From contig JAJEKV010000684.1 in assembly GCA_021234155.1 (NCBI GenBank), forward strand, positions 53,244 through 117,243: a stretch of DNA of 64,000 nucleotides, in the 5' to 3' direction. Numbering within the stretch: the stretch's first letter is position 1; every line of letters begins with the position of its first letter. The DNA is from Isoetes taiwanensis (Eukaryota; Streptophyta; Lycopodiopsida; Isoetales; Isoetaceae). The position numbers were made by a program, and so were the translations under genes. Shown piece by piece: positions 35,211 through 45,514 of this stretch. The notes below the pieces were generated by a model. The model was given only the letters and a program-made list of their open reading frames with translations, was not told where the DNA came from and made no database searches.

Positions 35211-35465
35211 TTTCTATTAGCTTTCTAATAAGTGGGTAAAAATGACATATAATATGACACATTATATGACATATATTATGACGCATTATATGACATATAA
35301 CATGACGCCTTAACGACAGCCAAATATATGTTAATCAGAATGCTGCCAAATGTATGTTAATCAGAATGCTGTCATTTTTATTAGGTCCAAATACAATGTA
35401 TATTAATTCAGAATGATGTCATTTTTATCTGGTCCAAATACAATGTATGTTAATTTGACAAATGA
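35211..35465. repeat. AT-rich tandem repeats upstream of the FSP1-like gene
   Basis: The phrase ATGACAYATTATATGACATA recurs three to four times in 35240-35310. Next come two copies each of TATGTTAATCAGAATGCTG and of TGTCATTTTTATYWGGTCCA-AATACAATGTAT (35330-35455). The array ends about 250 bp before the start codon of the oxidoreductase gene. Confidence 0.7.
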
Positions 35466-35708
35466 CAATTACGGTGGAATGCTGAAATAAATTCATGCAT
35501 GACATCATGACAGCACAGTCTCAACTACAGAAATGGCCCTACAAATGCAAGAGATACCAACATGCATACCAGGAAGTCGTGAAAAGAAGGATCTAGTTCA
35601 GGATACAGCACATCTAGGCTGTTTCCTACGAAATTAAGACAGGCAAAGCTTGCAAATCAAGCAGTTTATTAACCCTTAGATCCTTCAACTCTTGTCTCAT
35701 CTCTGGCC

Positions 35709-37231
35709 ATGGCTGAGCAGAAGAAAATTGTGGTTGTTGGTGGTGGAATTGCTGGTGCCTCTGTAGCCAAATCATTGGAGGATTATGGCCATGTCACTTT
35801 AATTGATCCGTTAATATCCTTGCCCCTCTATTTCCCTAGTCTTTTTCCTGTTCCTTTTTTTGCTTTGTCTTACATCCGTTTCAACTTTTATGCAGAAAGG
35901 ATTATTTTGAAGTCACGTATGCAGCTCTCAGATCAGTTGTTGAGCCCAAATTTGCACACAGATCTATCATTGAACACAAACATTATCTCAAAAAAGCCGA
36001 GCTTGTAATTGATGCCGCAGTGAATGTCACTGAAACAGATGTCATCACTGGTTCTGGAAAGCAGATTCCTTATGATTATTTAGTTCTGGCTTCTGGATCA
36101 AGACATCATGGTGTTTCTACAAGAATAGGACGTCTGGAGGAATTTGAAGCAGGTAAGATGCATGATAGTTAATAGTTTCATTTTTTCTCGTTTCCATAAG
36201 CCAATCTACCTATCCATTCGAACGAGAGTTCCATTTTTTATTTCTTTCAACATACACAACAGCGCATAAAACCCTGATCTTGGTAGCAATTTAAAATAAC
36301 ATACAAAGAACAATTTTTTGTGTTTTTTACAACTTTGCCTTCTTTTTTGTAGAGCACGAGAAGGTGAAAAATGCCAGCACAATTCTCATAATTGGCGGAG
36401 GACCAGTTGGGGTAGAGCTAGCAGCAGAAATAGCAGTAGATTTTCCAGATAAGAAAATAATATTGGTGCATTCAGGAGAAAGATTGATAGAATTTCTGGG
36501 ACCTAAGGCCTCAAAGAAGGCATTGGCATGGCTTGAATCCAAGAAAGTGAAGGTGGTTTTAAATGAAAAAATACCACTAGCAGACTTGCAGAAGGGCTCA
36601 TACACAACAGAAAAGGGCAGAGTCATAGCTGCTGATGAACACTTCGTCTGCATAGGAAAGACTGTCGGATCTGCTTGGCTGAAAGAGAGCCATTTGAAGG
36701 GGCTTCTAGATGAAAAACAGAGGGTTAAAGTGAACAAATACCTGCAAGTGGAAGGCAAGACCAATATCTTTGCTGCTGGGGACATAACAGATCTTCAGGT
36801 AAGAAACCCTAGACACGTAAAGATCCAGATGCCAAATCTTAAGCAAGGATCTATGAGATGCATTAGATACCCATTTCAGTATAATGGAATAGTAAGATCT
36901 GAGCAAGAAATTCAATGCAGAACAAGATAATATAAAGATGTTTTTTTTCGCCCTTTTTTTTTAACAGGAACCAAAGCAAGGATACCTTGCTTCAAAGCAT
37001 GCCGAAGTAGTGGCGGGCAATATCAAGAAGCTGGTGAAGAAAGGCGATGGCGCCAAGCTGGGCAGCTACAAGGCCATGACTAGTTCAATTGGAATAGTGT
37101 CGCTAGGACGGTACGTCGGAGTGGCCCAGTTTCCATTTGGCACCTTCCTTGGCAAATTCCCAGCAAAGTTGAAAAAGGATCTGTTTGTGGGCCAAACTCG
37201 CAAAAACCTAGGACTAAAAGAATACGATTAA
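35709..37231 (+). CDS. FAD/NAD(P)H oxidoreductase, AIFM2/FSP1-like
   Basis: Four exons are placed by GT-AG sites and unbroken phase: 35709-35809, 35896-36152, 36353-36798 and 36968-37231, giving 355 residues. The start ATG sits in GGCCATGGCT, a good plant context. Residues 5-20 hold the FAD-binding IVVVGGGIAGASVAK. Exon 3 begins with the second Rossmann motif ILIIGGGPVGVELAAEI for NAD(P)H, and ends with TNIFAAGDIT, the FAD-contacting motif of this fold. Exon 4 carries PKQGYLASKHAEVVAGNI and the basic C-terminus. Length matches the AIFM2/FSP1 family (about 360-375 residues). Family members reduce quinones at membranes; the substrate here is unknown. No signal peptide is visible. All motifs are intact, so the gene is probably functional. 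Confidence 0.9.
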
Positions 37232-37279
37232 CTGCTCCTCTTGTACAAAAATACATCAATTTCAACGTTTACAAAATAC

Positions 37280-37285
37280 AATAAA
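37280..37285 (+). terminator. Polyadenylation signal AATAAA
   Basis: AATAAA lies 49 bases after the stop codon of the oxidoreductase gene, in an AT-rich context typical of plant 3' ends. Confidence 0.55.
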
Positions 37286-37330
37286 TTTATTGCAAACATT
37301 TCTCTCAATCCAATTATTACCTGGCCCAAG

Positions 37331-37405
37331 GACGTTACCGGAAAAAAAATTTGAGCGCACGCCCTCGGCATTTTCACTGGCCCGAAAATTTTTTCTCGTA
37401 ACGCC
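37331..37405. repeat. Imperfect inverted repeat
   Basis: GACGTTACCGGAAAAAAAAT pairs imperfectly with the reverse complement of CGAAAATTTTTTCTCGTAACG at 37383-37403. It lies directly before the larger inverted-repeat element. Confidence 0.5.
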
Positions 37406-37422
37406 CGAGGCCGAGGCTATCG

Positions 37423-38040
37423 CTTAACGCCCGGTTCGAGGGTTTGCTCCAGTGGGATCCGGGCGCGAGGTGCCTAATAGAAGCGAGGAAGGAAGCAGAG
37501 GGGCCTAATAGAAGCGAGAAAGGTCTGGATATTAGCTTTTCTTTCTAATCCTTTGCTTTGTGGCTCTGGATTTGGCCTAATAGAGTGATATTAGAAGCCC
37601 AGTTCGAGGGTTTACTCCAGGCGCGAGTCAGCCGGAAGCGAGGTTCGAGGGTTTGTGGAAGAGGATTAGGTTCGAGGGGCAGGTGACTGCCGAAGCGAGG
37701 GATCTTAGGGAGGCAGAGAGGATCTTAGGGTCGGATCTTAGGAGGTGAAGGAAGCAAACCGCTCTGTTTCTTGGGATCTTGGGGGCGGCTTACGCCTCGA
37801 TTTCTAACTTAGAAACTTGATTTTTAGCAAACTCGATCGATTCGGGACCTGCCCAAGAGATAAACGTTGTTCTTGATATTATCCTAGGGTGTTATGAGGA
37901 TTTCATGCTTAACACTCTAGGATGTTATAGAAACAGCATAAAATGTCTGCCGGTGAAGCTGTTACTAGCTGGTAACAGCACTTCAATGGACGGCTGAGAT
38001 TGGATCTCGACACCGCAAAACCCGAGAACCGGGCGTTAAG
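37423..38040. mobile_element. 618-bp element with terminal inverted repeats
   Basis: CTTAACGCCCGGTTCGAGGG (37423 on) and the reverse complement of 38017-38040 agree at 21 of 23 positions, and weaker agreement continues inwards. The interior is GC-richer than the surroundings and repeats TTCGAGGGTTT and AGAAGCGAGG several times. No coding content and no clear target-site duplication were seen. A non-autonomous DNA transposon is the likeliest reading. Confidence 0.5.
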
Positions 38041-38940
38041 GAAAGTGATTTTCCTCTACTAGTTGGAATTCTGTATCAAAATGTATGTGCGTCAATATGG
38101 AAACATGCAAAATTTGAACCCACGATGTCAAAGCTGAATTTCTATCTGCCAATGTGCATGTACCAATTTGTAAACACTTTGGATTTGAACCCAATTTGAA
38201 ACGGTGACGAAGCAACGATGTTGAACATGTAAGATTTGAACATACATTTCTACCATAAAGAAACACGTTTAATTAGAATCGAACGGAGGATATCATGGAC
38301 TATAGGTGTGTTCCATTTCACACAGAGAGCATAAATCTTTTTCTGTCCTAGAAATGAAAAATTCTTATGAATTTTTGCAAGTAGATCACAAAAATAATAA
38401 GATCAGATTGGGGAGAGGCATTGAGCAAAGCATGGGTTGCTAAGCACAGATCAAGTTTGAATCTTGTGATAGGTAAAAACAAACTGGTGAAGATCCGCAA
38501 AGTTTTAAAAGTTACAATCATCGGTAATCTTGGCACCCGCAATGGTGGCGTGTGCTAAGGATGGGCTAGTCTGGTTCGATCATGGCTTCCTAATCTTAAA
38601 GAAGTGGCAAGGGAAATTCAGTATGTTCTTCCAAGATGCTTGGTTGTTGGTGCCAAAAAACATGTCCTATGTGCATGACCCAAGCACAATGGAATCCAAT
38701 ATCATAAAGCAACATGTAGCATGCCAAGAAACATGTTGCATGTGCACAACATCAAGGCCCTTTGAACATTAAGTTGTTTGACATATATGCCTTGCTAGAC
38801 TAACCCAGGCATTTACTTCAATAATGATGTCCGAAAGACCTGCATCTATGAAAAGATACATATCCCGTTTTTCAACTTCGTATGTAGTAGTTGATTGAGA
38901 CATGTTTGAATTAACCATAGAACACCATAGAACAATGTAC
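38041..38940. other. Spacer without a supported gene
   Basis: Open frames up to 80 codons without motifs. The words AATTTGAACCCA and ATTTGAACCCAA recur near 38,110 and 38,195, but no polymerase III promoter pair can be assembled with confidence. Confidence 0.4.
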
Positions 38941-39062
38941 CATAGAATAGAATAGAATAGAATAGAATAGAATAGAATAGAATAGAATAGAATAGAATAG
39001 AATAGAATAGAATAGAATAGAATAGAATAGAATAGAATAGAATAGAATAGAATAGAATAGAA
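38941..39062. repeat. (TAGAA)n microsatellite, about 23 copies
   Basis: An uninterrupted pentamer array, (TTCTA)n on the minus strand. The same pentamer, TATTC, forms the tails of the LINE 3' ends at 47,401 and 53,651, so it may have grown from such a tail on the minus strand. The sequence beside it does not match those LINE ends. The minus-strand open frames here are repeat artefacts. Confidence 0.92.
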
Positions 39063-39105
39063 GGTAATGGATTGTCAAGTTGTATTTGCAACATTCGATA
39101 AACCT

Positions 39106-39211
39106 ATGCAAATAAATTTTCTAATGCCGTAATGACCAGGAGGTTGAAATTACAGAATATGCAAATAAATTTTCTAATGCCGTAATGACCAGGAGGTTGA
39201 AATTATAGCAT
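39106..39211. repeat. Exact 53-bp tandem duplication
   Basis: TATGCAAATAAATTTTCTAA and the following bases occur twice with a period of 53 and almost no mismatch. It is a recent duplication next to the pentamer microsatellite. Confidence 0.9.
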
Positions 39212-39271
39212 TATTCTGTTGGAATTATATCGTGTAATTGGCATCCGGGTTTTGCGGAGCGGCGCCTCCGC

Positions 39272-39690
39272 TTGCCCTGTTTCCTCTGCTTGCCCAATCT
39301 ATCTATAATGCTTGTTCTAGCATCTCTGGCTGTGGGTTCCTGTTGCTTGTTGCTGGCTCTTATCAATAACCTGGCCAAACTTCTATCGTTGGCTTCTCGT
39401 TCCGCTCCTCTTCTTGGCTCCTTCAACTTAGATTTTCGCACTGAAAATTCCCACAAAGCCTTTGTTTTGTTTTCTTCTTCTTCGAAATCGCCGCTGCAGC
39501 AAGTATAAGCCCTTTTTCTTGTTGGGTTTCTTTCCTACTTCCTTAAACCGACTAAACGCAACGGTTCTTGCATGTTCTTCTTGGTCACCTTTGTTAGGTC
39601 CTCCTTGTGACCAAGCTCAAGCCTGAATACTCAATTCTAGGCACATCTGATGCATTGGATGAAAAAACAAGGATTGAAGTTTTATAGCGA
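39272..39690 (+). CDS. Candidate small two-exon membrane protein
   Basis: Exon 1 (39272-39505) starts with a hydrophobic stretch (LVLASLAVGSCCLLLALI) and ends SSSSKSPLQQ just before GTATAAG. A TTGTTAG acceptor precedes exon 2 (about 39598-39690), which in phase 0 reads VLLVTKLKPEYSILGTSDAL and stops after EVL. The result would be about 108 residues with one or two membrane segments. The splice prediction rests on site sequence and phase only and no family is recognised, so it may be chance. Confidence 0.28.
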
Positions 39691-39916
39691 GAGCTTACAA
39701 GCAAACCAACCAGTTTTTTCATCAAATATTTCAGTAAAATGGGCGATCGTTCACAGTACAGCAAAAAAGATGAACGTCCATGCTCCAGAAACTAGCAAAA
39801 ATACAAGCTACACTAGCTCCATGGATATAAGAGATTTGGGCAGTTAAAGCTTTGGATTATTTGGAGGAAAACAAGAAGAGAAGGATGTGGATTGGAGCAA
39901 GCGGATTGTGCGTTTT

Positions 39917-40054
39917 AAAGTTCACCTCTTAAAGATCCCTGGGAATATTCCCTGGCGCCGCCGGTTTCTGGCGCCTTGAGGCCGCCACTGAAGCCGCCTG
40001 GTTTAAGGCTCGACGACGGAAATTCCCTCGAGGAATCTTCTCGAGGTGAACTTT
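39917..40054. mobile_element. 138-bp MITE-like foldback element
   Basis: AAAGTTCACCTC and its exact reverse complement GAGGTGAACTTT form the ends. The next 20-25 bases on each side are also mostly complementary (AAGATCCCTGGGAAT versus ATTCCCTCGAGGAATCTT). The centre is GC-rich (GGCGCCGCCGG). No coding content. A target-site duplication is not evident. Confidence 0.65.
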
Positions 40055-40194
40055 CCCTATTACTTAACCATCAAACACATTAGAATGATAAACAGAGACA
40101 ATGTCGCAAGGGCTGTGATGGTGCAGAAGGCATTATTGAATATACAGTCTAGTGATCAGCCCTCAACAAGGCTCAGAACCCATTGGATGACTGG

Positions 40195-40476
40195 TTAGGG
40201 TGGTTTCCCACGAACCAATCTGAATATGGGCAGACCCGGATGCCAAGCCTGGTTTCACGATTATTGTGTTCTCATGAACAACACACCTCCAGATCTGCCA
40301 CTACGAATTTGAACCAATAGATTTGGCAGCAGAATGTAGGCTTCAAGAATTATCCTGGCATTACTTTGCAAGGAAGGATCTAGACCTGAGCCCAACCAAG
40401 TGAAGTGCTCATGTGAACGCCGAAAGTTTCGTTCGACTTTCAAGAAACGTGGAGATTCTCTGCCCTTAGTGTAGAG
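40195..40476. mobile_element. MITE-like element, family 1, copy B (decayed)
   Basis: It starts TTAGGGTGGTTTCCCACGAA, close to the end of the element at 4291. It also shares the interior order TACTTTGC, CTGAG, AAGTGCTCATGTGAACGCCG, CTTTCAAGAAA. The 3' inverted repeat is not preserved. It supports a dispersed family together with copy A. Confidence 0.45.
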
Positions 40477-40489
40477 AATCTTGAACAAT

Positions 40490-40615
40490 CTTAAGTGCAA
40501 CAACTACTATACCTCGAGTTCGAGACCACCAAGAGTCAACGTTATATTTTATATCTGGTCTGGAGTGCAACAACTAAATCTAGAGTTCGAGCGAAGCCAC
40601 CAAGAGTCAACTGTT
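40490..40615. repeat. Imperfect tandem duplication, about 73 bp
   Basis: AGTGCAACAACTA...GAGTTCGAG...CCACCAAGAGTCAAC occurs twice, at about 40,493 and 40,564. It lies 0.5 kb upstream of the PLC-like gene. Confidence 0.75.
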
Positions 40616-41080
40616 AGGCACGGAAAGACTTTTTACCTTCAATTCTGCCATCGCGTCCAATAGGGCTTTGACATGTGGCGGTGTTTCTTTTCCTGAAACA
40701 TTGCATCTCGCGTGCCGCTGTTCTACATAGATTTTTACTCCGTTTTTTGCTTTTTTTTTACCCGCATCCGACTATTTCTACCATGCATTCCTATGATTCT
40801 ATTCTGCATTCTGGTCGCAGAATTGAAGATAAGAAATCTTTTCGGTAGGGCAAAGGCCCCCTGGCCTGTTTTCTGGCGGTCAAGCTGGCCTCCGCGCTCC
40901 AACTGGCCGGCAGGGGGGCATTTCCCTTATTCAAAAGGACGTTAACAAAATTAAATTAAAATTAAATTTAGGGATATGACCAGAAAAAAATATGCCTTTT
41001 TGTCTTCTAACGACCTTTTTGCATGCCAGTTGCTTCCTTGCAAAAGGAGCGCCAGAGGTAAGGATTTAGCCTAATTCGGT

Positions 41081-42109
41081 ATGAAGCTCCTCTCTTCCAG
41101 GATTTCTCATCACAAATCCATCACAGAAGAGAAGAAAAAGCTTCTTTTCTTGGAACAAAATCATAAAACAGATTTCCCTGGTGCAGAAATCCGTCTTCAA
41201 TGCAAGAAACAATGGATGTCTACATTAGATCTAAAGGTGCTGAAAGTCAAGGATTTAATGTGGCCAGGAACCCACAATTCTGCCACTGATAAGATTGGAA
41301 TTTTGGGCATCTCCAGACCTTTTGCTCAATGCCAAAAGATTTCAGTTTATGAGCAGCTGAATCGTGGAATTAGATGCCTGGATATAAGAGTCCAATCCGA
41401 CGCCCATGTCTGTCATGGAATTCTTCGCAGCTACCCAGTTCAAGTTGTTGTAGATGACGTGAAGAAATTTTTGACAGAAACAAGCTCCGAATTCATCATT
41501 CTTGAATTTAGAACAGAGCGCGGGCATAAAGATCCGCCCAATTTTAGTAGATGGCTAGTAGATCAGTTCAAACCGGATCTAATTCATGCAGATGAAAGCA
41601 TTTTTGAGGCCAAATTGGCCGATCTACTGCCCAGAAGGGTAATCTGCATATGGAAGCCCCAATATTCTCCAGTTCCAGCAGCAGGGGATCCCCTGTTTGG
41701 CCCCAATTTTTTAAAGGACAATTGGGTCGATACAGATCTTCCGCTTACGAAATTCAACTCGAATTTGGAGCATCTGGGTCTTCAGCACTCCAATTCGATC
41801 AGAAAATATTTCTACAGAGTGGAACATACCTGTACTCCCCAGATTTCAAGCCTGGTTCTTACAGTTCATGGCGTAAATGAACGGATCAAAAGATTTGCTC
41901 GTTTTTTCATATCTCAGGCTTTTGAAAATGGGCTTGGGGATCATCTGCAGATCTTCTCTGCCGATTTTGTGGAAGATGATTTTGTAGATGCCTGTATTGG
42001 TGTGACAACTGCAAGGGAGAAGCGCATCCTTCACAACACGGCTATGCAGATCTTGGACGAGCAAATTCTGGCTGTTACCGGAGGTGGATATCGGCCATTG
42101 CTTAGGTAG
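41081..42109 (+). CDS. PI-PLC X-domain phosphodiesterase, intronless
   Basis: A single open frame of 342 codons. Residues 58-70 read KDLMWPGTHNSAT with the first catalytic His at 65. LDIRV (100-104) gives Asp101 and Arg103, and VCHG (110-113) gives the second His, 112. These match the His32, Asp67, Arg69 and His82 set of bacterial PI-PLC. FIILEFRTERG (139-149) is the next conserved strand of the X domain. There is no Y, C2 or EF-hand region, so this is the single-domain type and not the classical plant PLC. No signal peptide or membrane segment is visible. The expected reaction is cleavage of a phosphodiester in phosphatidylinositol or a related lipid by an acid-base pair of His. The start is the first ATG of the frame. 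The frame is intact and probably functional. Confidence 0.88.
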   Translation: MKLLSSRISHHKSITEEKKKLLFLEQNHKTDFPGAEIRLQCKKQWMSTLDLKVLKVKDLMWPGTHNSATDKIGILGISRPFAQCQKISVYEQLNRGIRCLDIRVQSDAHVCHGILRSYPVQVVVDDVKKFLTETSSEFIILEFRTERGHKDPPNFSRWLVDQFKPDLIHADESIFEAKLADLLPRRVICIWKPQYSPVPAAGDPLFGPNFLKDNWVDTDLPLTKFNSNLEHLGLQHSNSIRKYFYRVEHTCTPQISSLVLTVHGVNERIKRFARFFISQAFENGLGDHLQIFSADFVEDDFVDACIGVTTAREKRILHNTAMQILDEQILAVTGGGYRPLLR

Positions 42110-43380
42110 TTTTCCAGACAGCAAATATACCATGCCTTATTTATCATCTTAAACCACAGGTAATTATATCCTCCTCTGTGCCATATGTTATAGCCATATA
42201 AAGAAAATTACATATGGCGTTTTATGGACTTAGCAGATTTTTTGTGATTAAGGCTGGTTTAAACACGACGTGGATGACAAATACCTAAATCCTAGATCAA
42301 TGGCTGACTTTTCAAGCAGATATATGCATATGCTAATATGTAGAAATCTAAGGGTTGGAATCGCATCTCAACCTACAAGAAGCCTTTTGCAAAACATGTG
42401 TAATGAGTTAGATTTGCTCTTGTATAATGAGACAAGAAATTTTTTAGATATTAGTTAAATTTGTTTTATGTTAAATCTGGCCTTTCAAGCCTATAATCTT
42501 CTATACATACAAGAATGCAGTGGCAGCGGCTGCGAATATTTCTTTGGTTCCAAACCTGTCCAAACCTGTGCTAGTAGATCCGCTATTAATGTTCAACGTT
42601 GGATTATGGTTCTTAGCTTAGTAGCGAATTTGTGCCAGTTTGAAACATTACAAAATAACTTCCTAAACATGCAAGATTGAACCATGATTTTCCACGAAAA
42701 TCTTTTTTCATTGAAGTACACATTTGTATTGTTCCTTTATTATGGTTTTCTTCTCAACTCTCAATTCTAGCCATTGATGGGTAGCATAACTCTTGAATTG
42801 TGCCGGATCCAGTTTATTAACATTTTTGCCAAAAAATCATATGACATTTCTATGTAATTAGGATTGAAAATTTTTTAGACCATAGTCTCAATCGATCTTG
42901 CCTAGAACAAGAAATTCCTTGGCCTCCACTCGGCCGTGACAATACACATCGCCTCCAAGCACTGGGCCAACAAATTATTATCTACGACTTCTTCAAATCG
43001 ACCAAAGGCGCTTTGAAATTACGGAAAAATCAAAGCTAATGTGTAGAATTCAATGCGGAAGAATTTTCAAACAATGAATTAAGTTCTTACTCATGCATTA
43101 GCCGATCGGATCGCGGTTTCCGATCATTGTCCATCTTCTTGAACACCGAACTACGGATCACGGTGATTCTTAGGACTTTTTATTTTCGAATACAAACACA
43201 CGATCACGATGGGAGAGATTAAAATCGTTTAAAATCCTCAAATGCAATACAATGCGGATATCGGGCAAGTTTTCAACTTTCATGCCTTGTTGTTGGAGGG
43301 GACAAGATGGTTAAACCACGTTGTGCCGTCGCGTTCTTACAGCTGTTACGGGCCAACAAATTATTATAACCTTGGGTAAC
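42110..43380. other. Spacer downstream of the PLC-like gene
   Basis: AT-rich, with open frames of at most 70 codons and no motif. No clear polyadenylation signal within 150 bases of the stop. Confidence 0.45.
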
Positions 43381-43490
43381 CATTTGGCCAGAATACTATC
43401 TCCCACTAAATTTATCTCCCCACTAAATTATTTACAAAGCGGGCGTAGATACTATCTCCCCACTAAATTATTTACAAAGAGCGGGGAGAT
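43381..43490. repeat. Short tandem duplication
   Basis: ACTATCTCCCCACTAAATTA followed by TTTACAAAGCGGG occurs twice with a period of about 50 bp, preceded by a partial third copy. Confidence 0.75.
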
Positions 43491-45445
43491 CGAATGCATA
43501 CTAGACTTATCGACTGTTCATGCCACTCCAATCCTCAACTCAAGAAATCGAGAACAGAGGCATGCAATCGACTGTCATCTCGATCTCCCGCACCATGTCC
43601 TTCTAATTTGAACCATTCGGACACAAATCGAAATAAACATGTGCGAGAACACAACTATACAAATCTTTGGGCCACTACCTTTCTACCGACAAGCGACTCA
43701 AATCGGCTAAAAAATATAGCCCATTATCACGATTTTTCATACAATACCAGTGAAATCTTGGCCAAACCATGCGAAAATACGCATAAATACCAAGCGAAAA
43801 ATTGGAAGTTTATACAATCATTTGTTTTATTACGTGTTTAGCGACTCTGCTCCTACACGCTACAACCCAGCAATAGCGTGAACAATTAAACCATACTAAG
43901 AAATTATATGCCAATATTAGAAGTATATATGTTCTAAGTTTGTGCTATGACATTGATCTACGACATTAACAAATAATACTACGACTAGTGCAACACAAGT
44001 TACAATAGAAGCATTTGACATGGGTTTTGTAATGTTAAGAGGAGAAAACTTTGGTGTTAACCATTTAACATGTCTATGCATTGGCGTCTTTAGTGCACCG
44101 AGTAGCCCCTTGTGGAGCCTCTTTGCCATGTATTCACCCTTTATGTATTTTCGACTAGCCATTTCCTTGTTTTTCCATAAGAACCTTTGGGAGTATTCAC
44201 CCCATCATTTTGCCTTTGTCACAACATTATTATTTTAGAATTTACCATCCTTGCAATTTTGCCACTATGATGTAGATGTTATTTCCCATGAGCCTATGGT
44301 TTTGAATTTTAAGCCATTATTACCCTTTTCATATCTTACTTCTATTATTGCCTACCTTGCCATATTATTTTATCACCAATACCTTAACTTCATTTTGCCA
44401 TGCTTCCATGTCAAATTCTTTCATGGTTGAGCATTGAGACTATGGTTCAAAAAAGCTCCTATGATTAAGCGTAGACCCACACCCCATGGTAAAAATCTTG
44501 AAAGAGAGTGATTCCATAAAGTTGGCTAAGCTCCCACTTATTCCTTATGATAAAACCATTGAACATTTTAAAGTCGATAGTGGTTGGCATATTTTTATGG
44601 CCTTTAGACAATGGTTAAGAGTTTAAAAAATAGGGAAATATGGTTCTATGAGCGATATGTCGAAGTGCCTGCAGATCCAGAAATTGGATATGGTGTTTGT
44701 TAATACGCCAAGATTTGTAGGTTTGAATTGATGGGTGGATACATCCGTCCCATCTGAGATGAACAGTGGTGAGCTATCCCATAACATCATGCATCGGAAG
44801 TCGCGGGGCCAAATTGCTTTATCGACAAATGATTTTATCCCTCGATCCCGTTGGCGTGAATTTTTTCCCCTTCCCGTCATATTTTTTTGGTCTACGTCAC
44901 AACTATTTCTACAATATGTTTCCCTAGCAACATATTATATTATATGGAAGTGATATTTGACACCATGCTTGAGCAAGACATATGTTAGCACACCATGTCT
45001 TTAGAATCCCATCGATCAAGCCATGGGATCGCAATTCGAATAGGCGAGCATGCATGTCTTGCATGCATGCCACAACACATGCCCTTCACGGTTGGGAGAT
45101 CCCCTATATTAGGCGAGGTTACGTCATCAGCGTCTCAATCCGGCTTCCTCTTCTCTCTCAGTGATACCTTATTCTCTTTTCTTTGAACCCACCCTCCCCC
45201 CTTCTTTGTTTTAATGTATTTGTCGCCGCACGGCTGCGTGACCAGGCCCTCTATTTGAAGAGGTTTTTGTTTTATTGGCGCGCGGGCGCGCGGCGGATCA
45301 ACCCCTCCACTCTGGGAGGTTTGTTTTGTCCGCTTTTTTTTGGTTGGTGATGTGCGGTACATGTTGGCGGCGACAATTTGTTTCGACTTCTCCATTCGTG
45401 GGTTTTGGGGGCGATTTCTCGCCTTCACGTTTGTCCAAGCCCTTA
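43491..45445. other. Spacer without a supported gene
   Basis: Short open frames only. A GC-rich patch at 45,225-45,330 holds the near-palindrome GCGCGCGGGCGCGC and CCTCCACTCTGGGAGG. This patch may be the head of the element that ends in the stem-loop at 45,446. Confidence 0.4.
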
Positions 45446-45514
45446 GAAGGCTTATCACCCGAGGTTTTCCCTCGAAAACCGAAAAGGGTTTTTTAATCCC
45501 GGTGATAAGCTTTT
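45446..45514 (+). other. Recurrent stem-loop, copy 2
   Basis: Outer arms GCTTATCACC (45450-45459) and GGTGATAAGC (45501-45510) are perfectly complementary and extend further with G-T pairs. Inner hairpin GGTTTTC-CCTC-GAAAACC begins at 45463. The U-rich segment GGGTTTTTTAATCCC is at 45486-45500. No pentamer tail follows; the next bases are TTTTTAGTACC. Confidence 0.75.

Noticed and set aside
36327-36785. A 152-codon minus-strand frame
   Set aside because: It is antisense to exon 3 of the intact oxidoreductase gene, whose motifs are clear on the plus strand.
38846-39111. Two minus-strand frames with Phe-Tyr-Ser-Ile-Leu repeats
   Set aside because: They are translations of the (TAGAA)n microsatellite.
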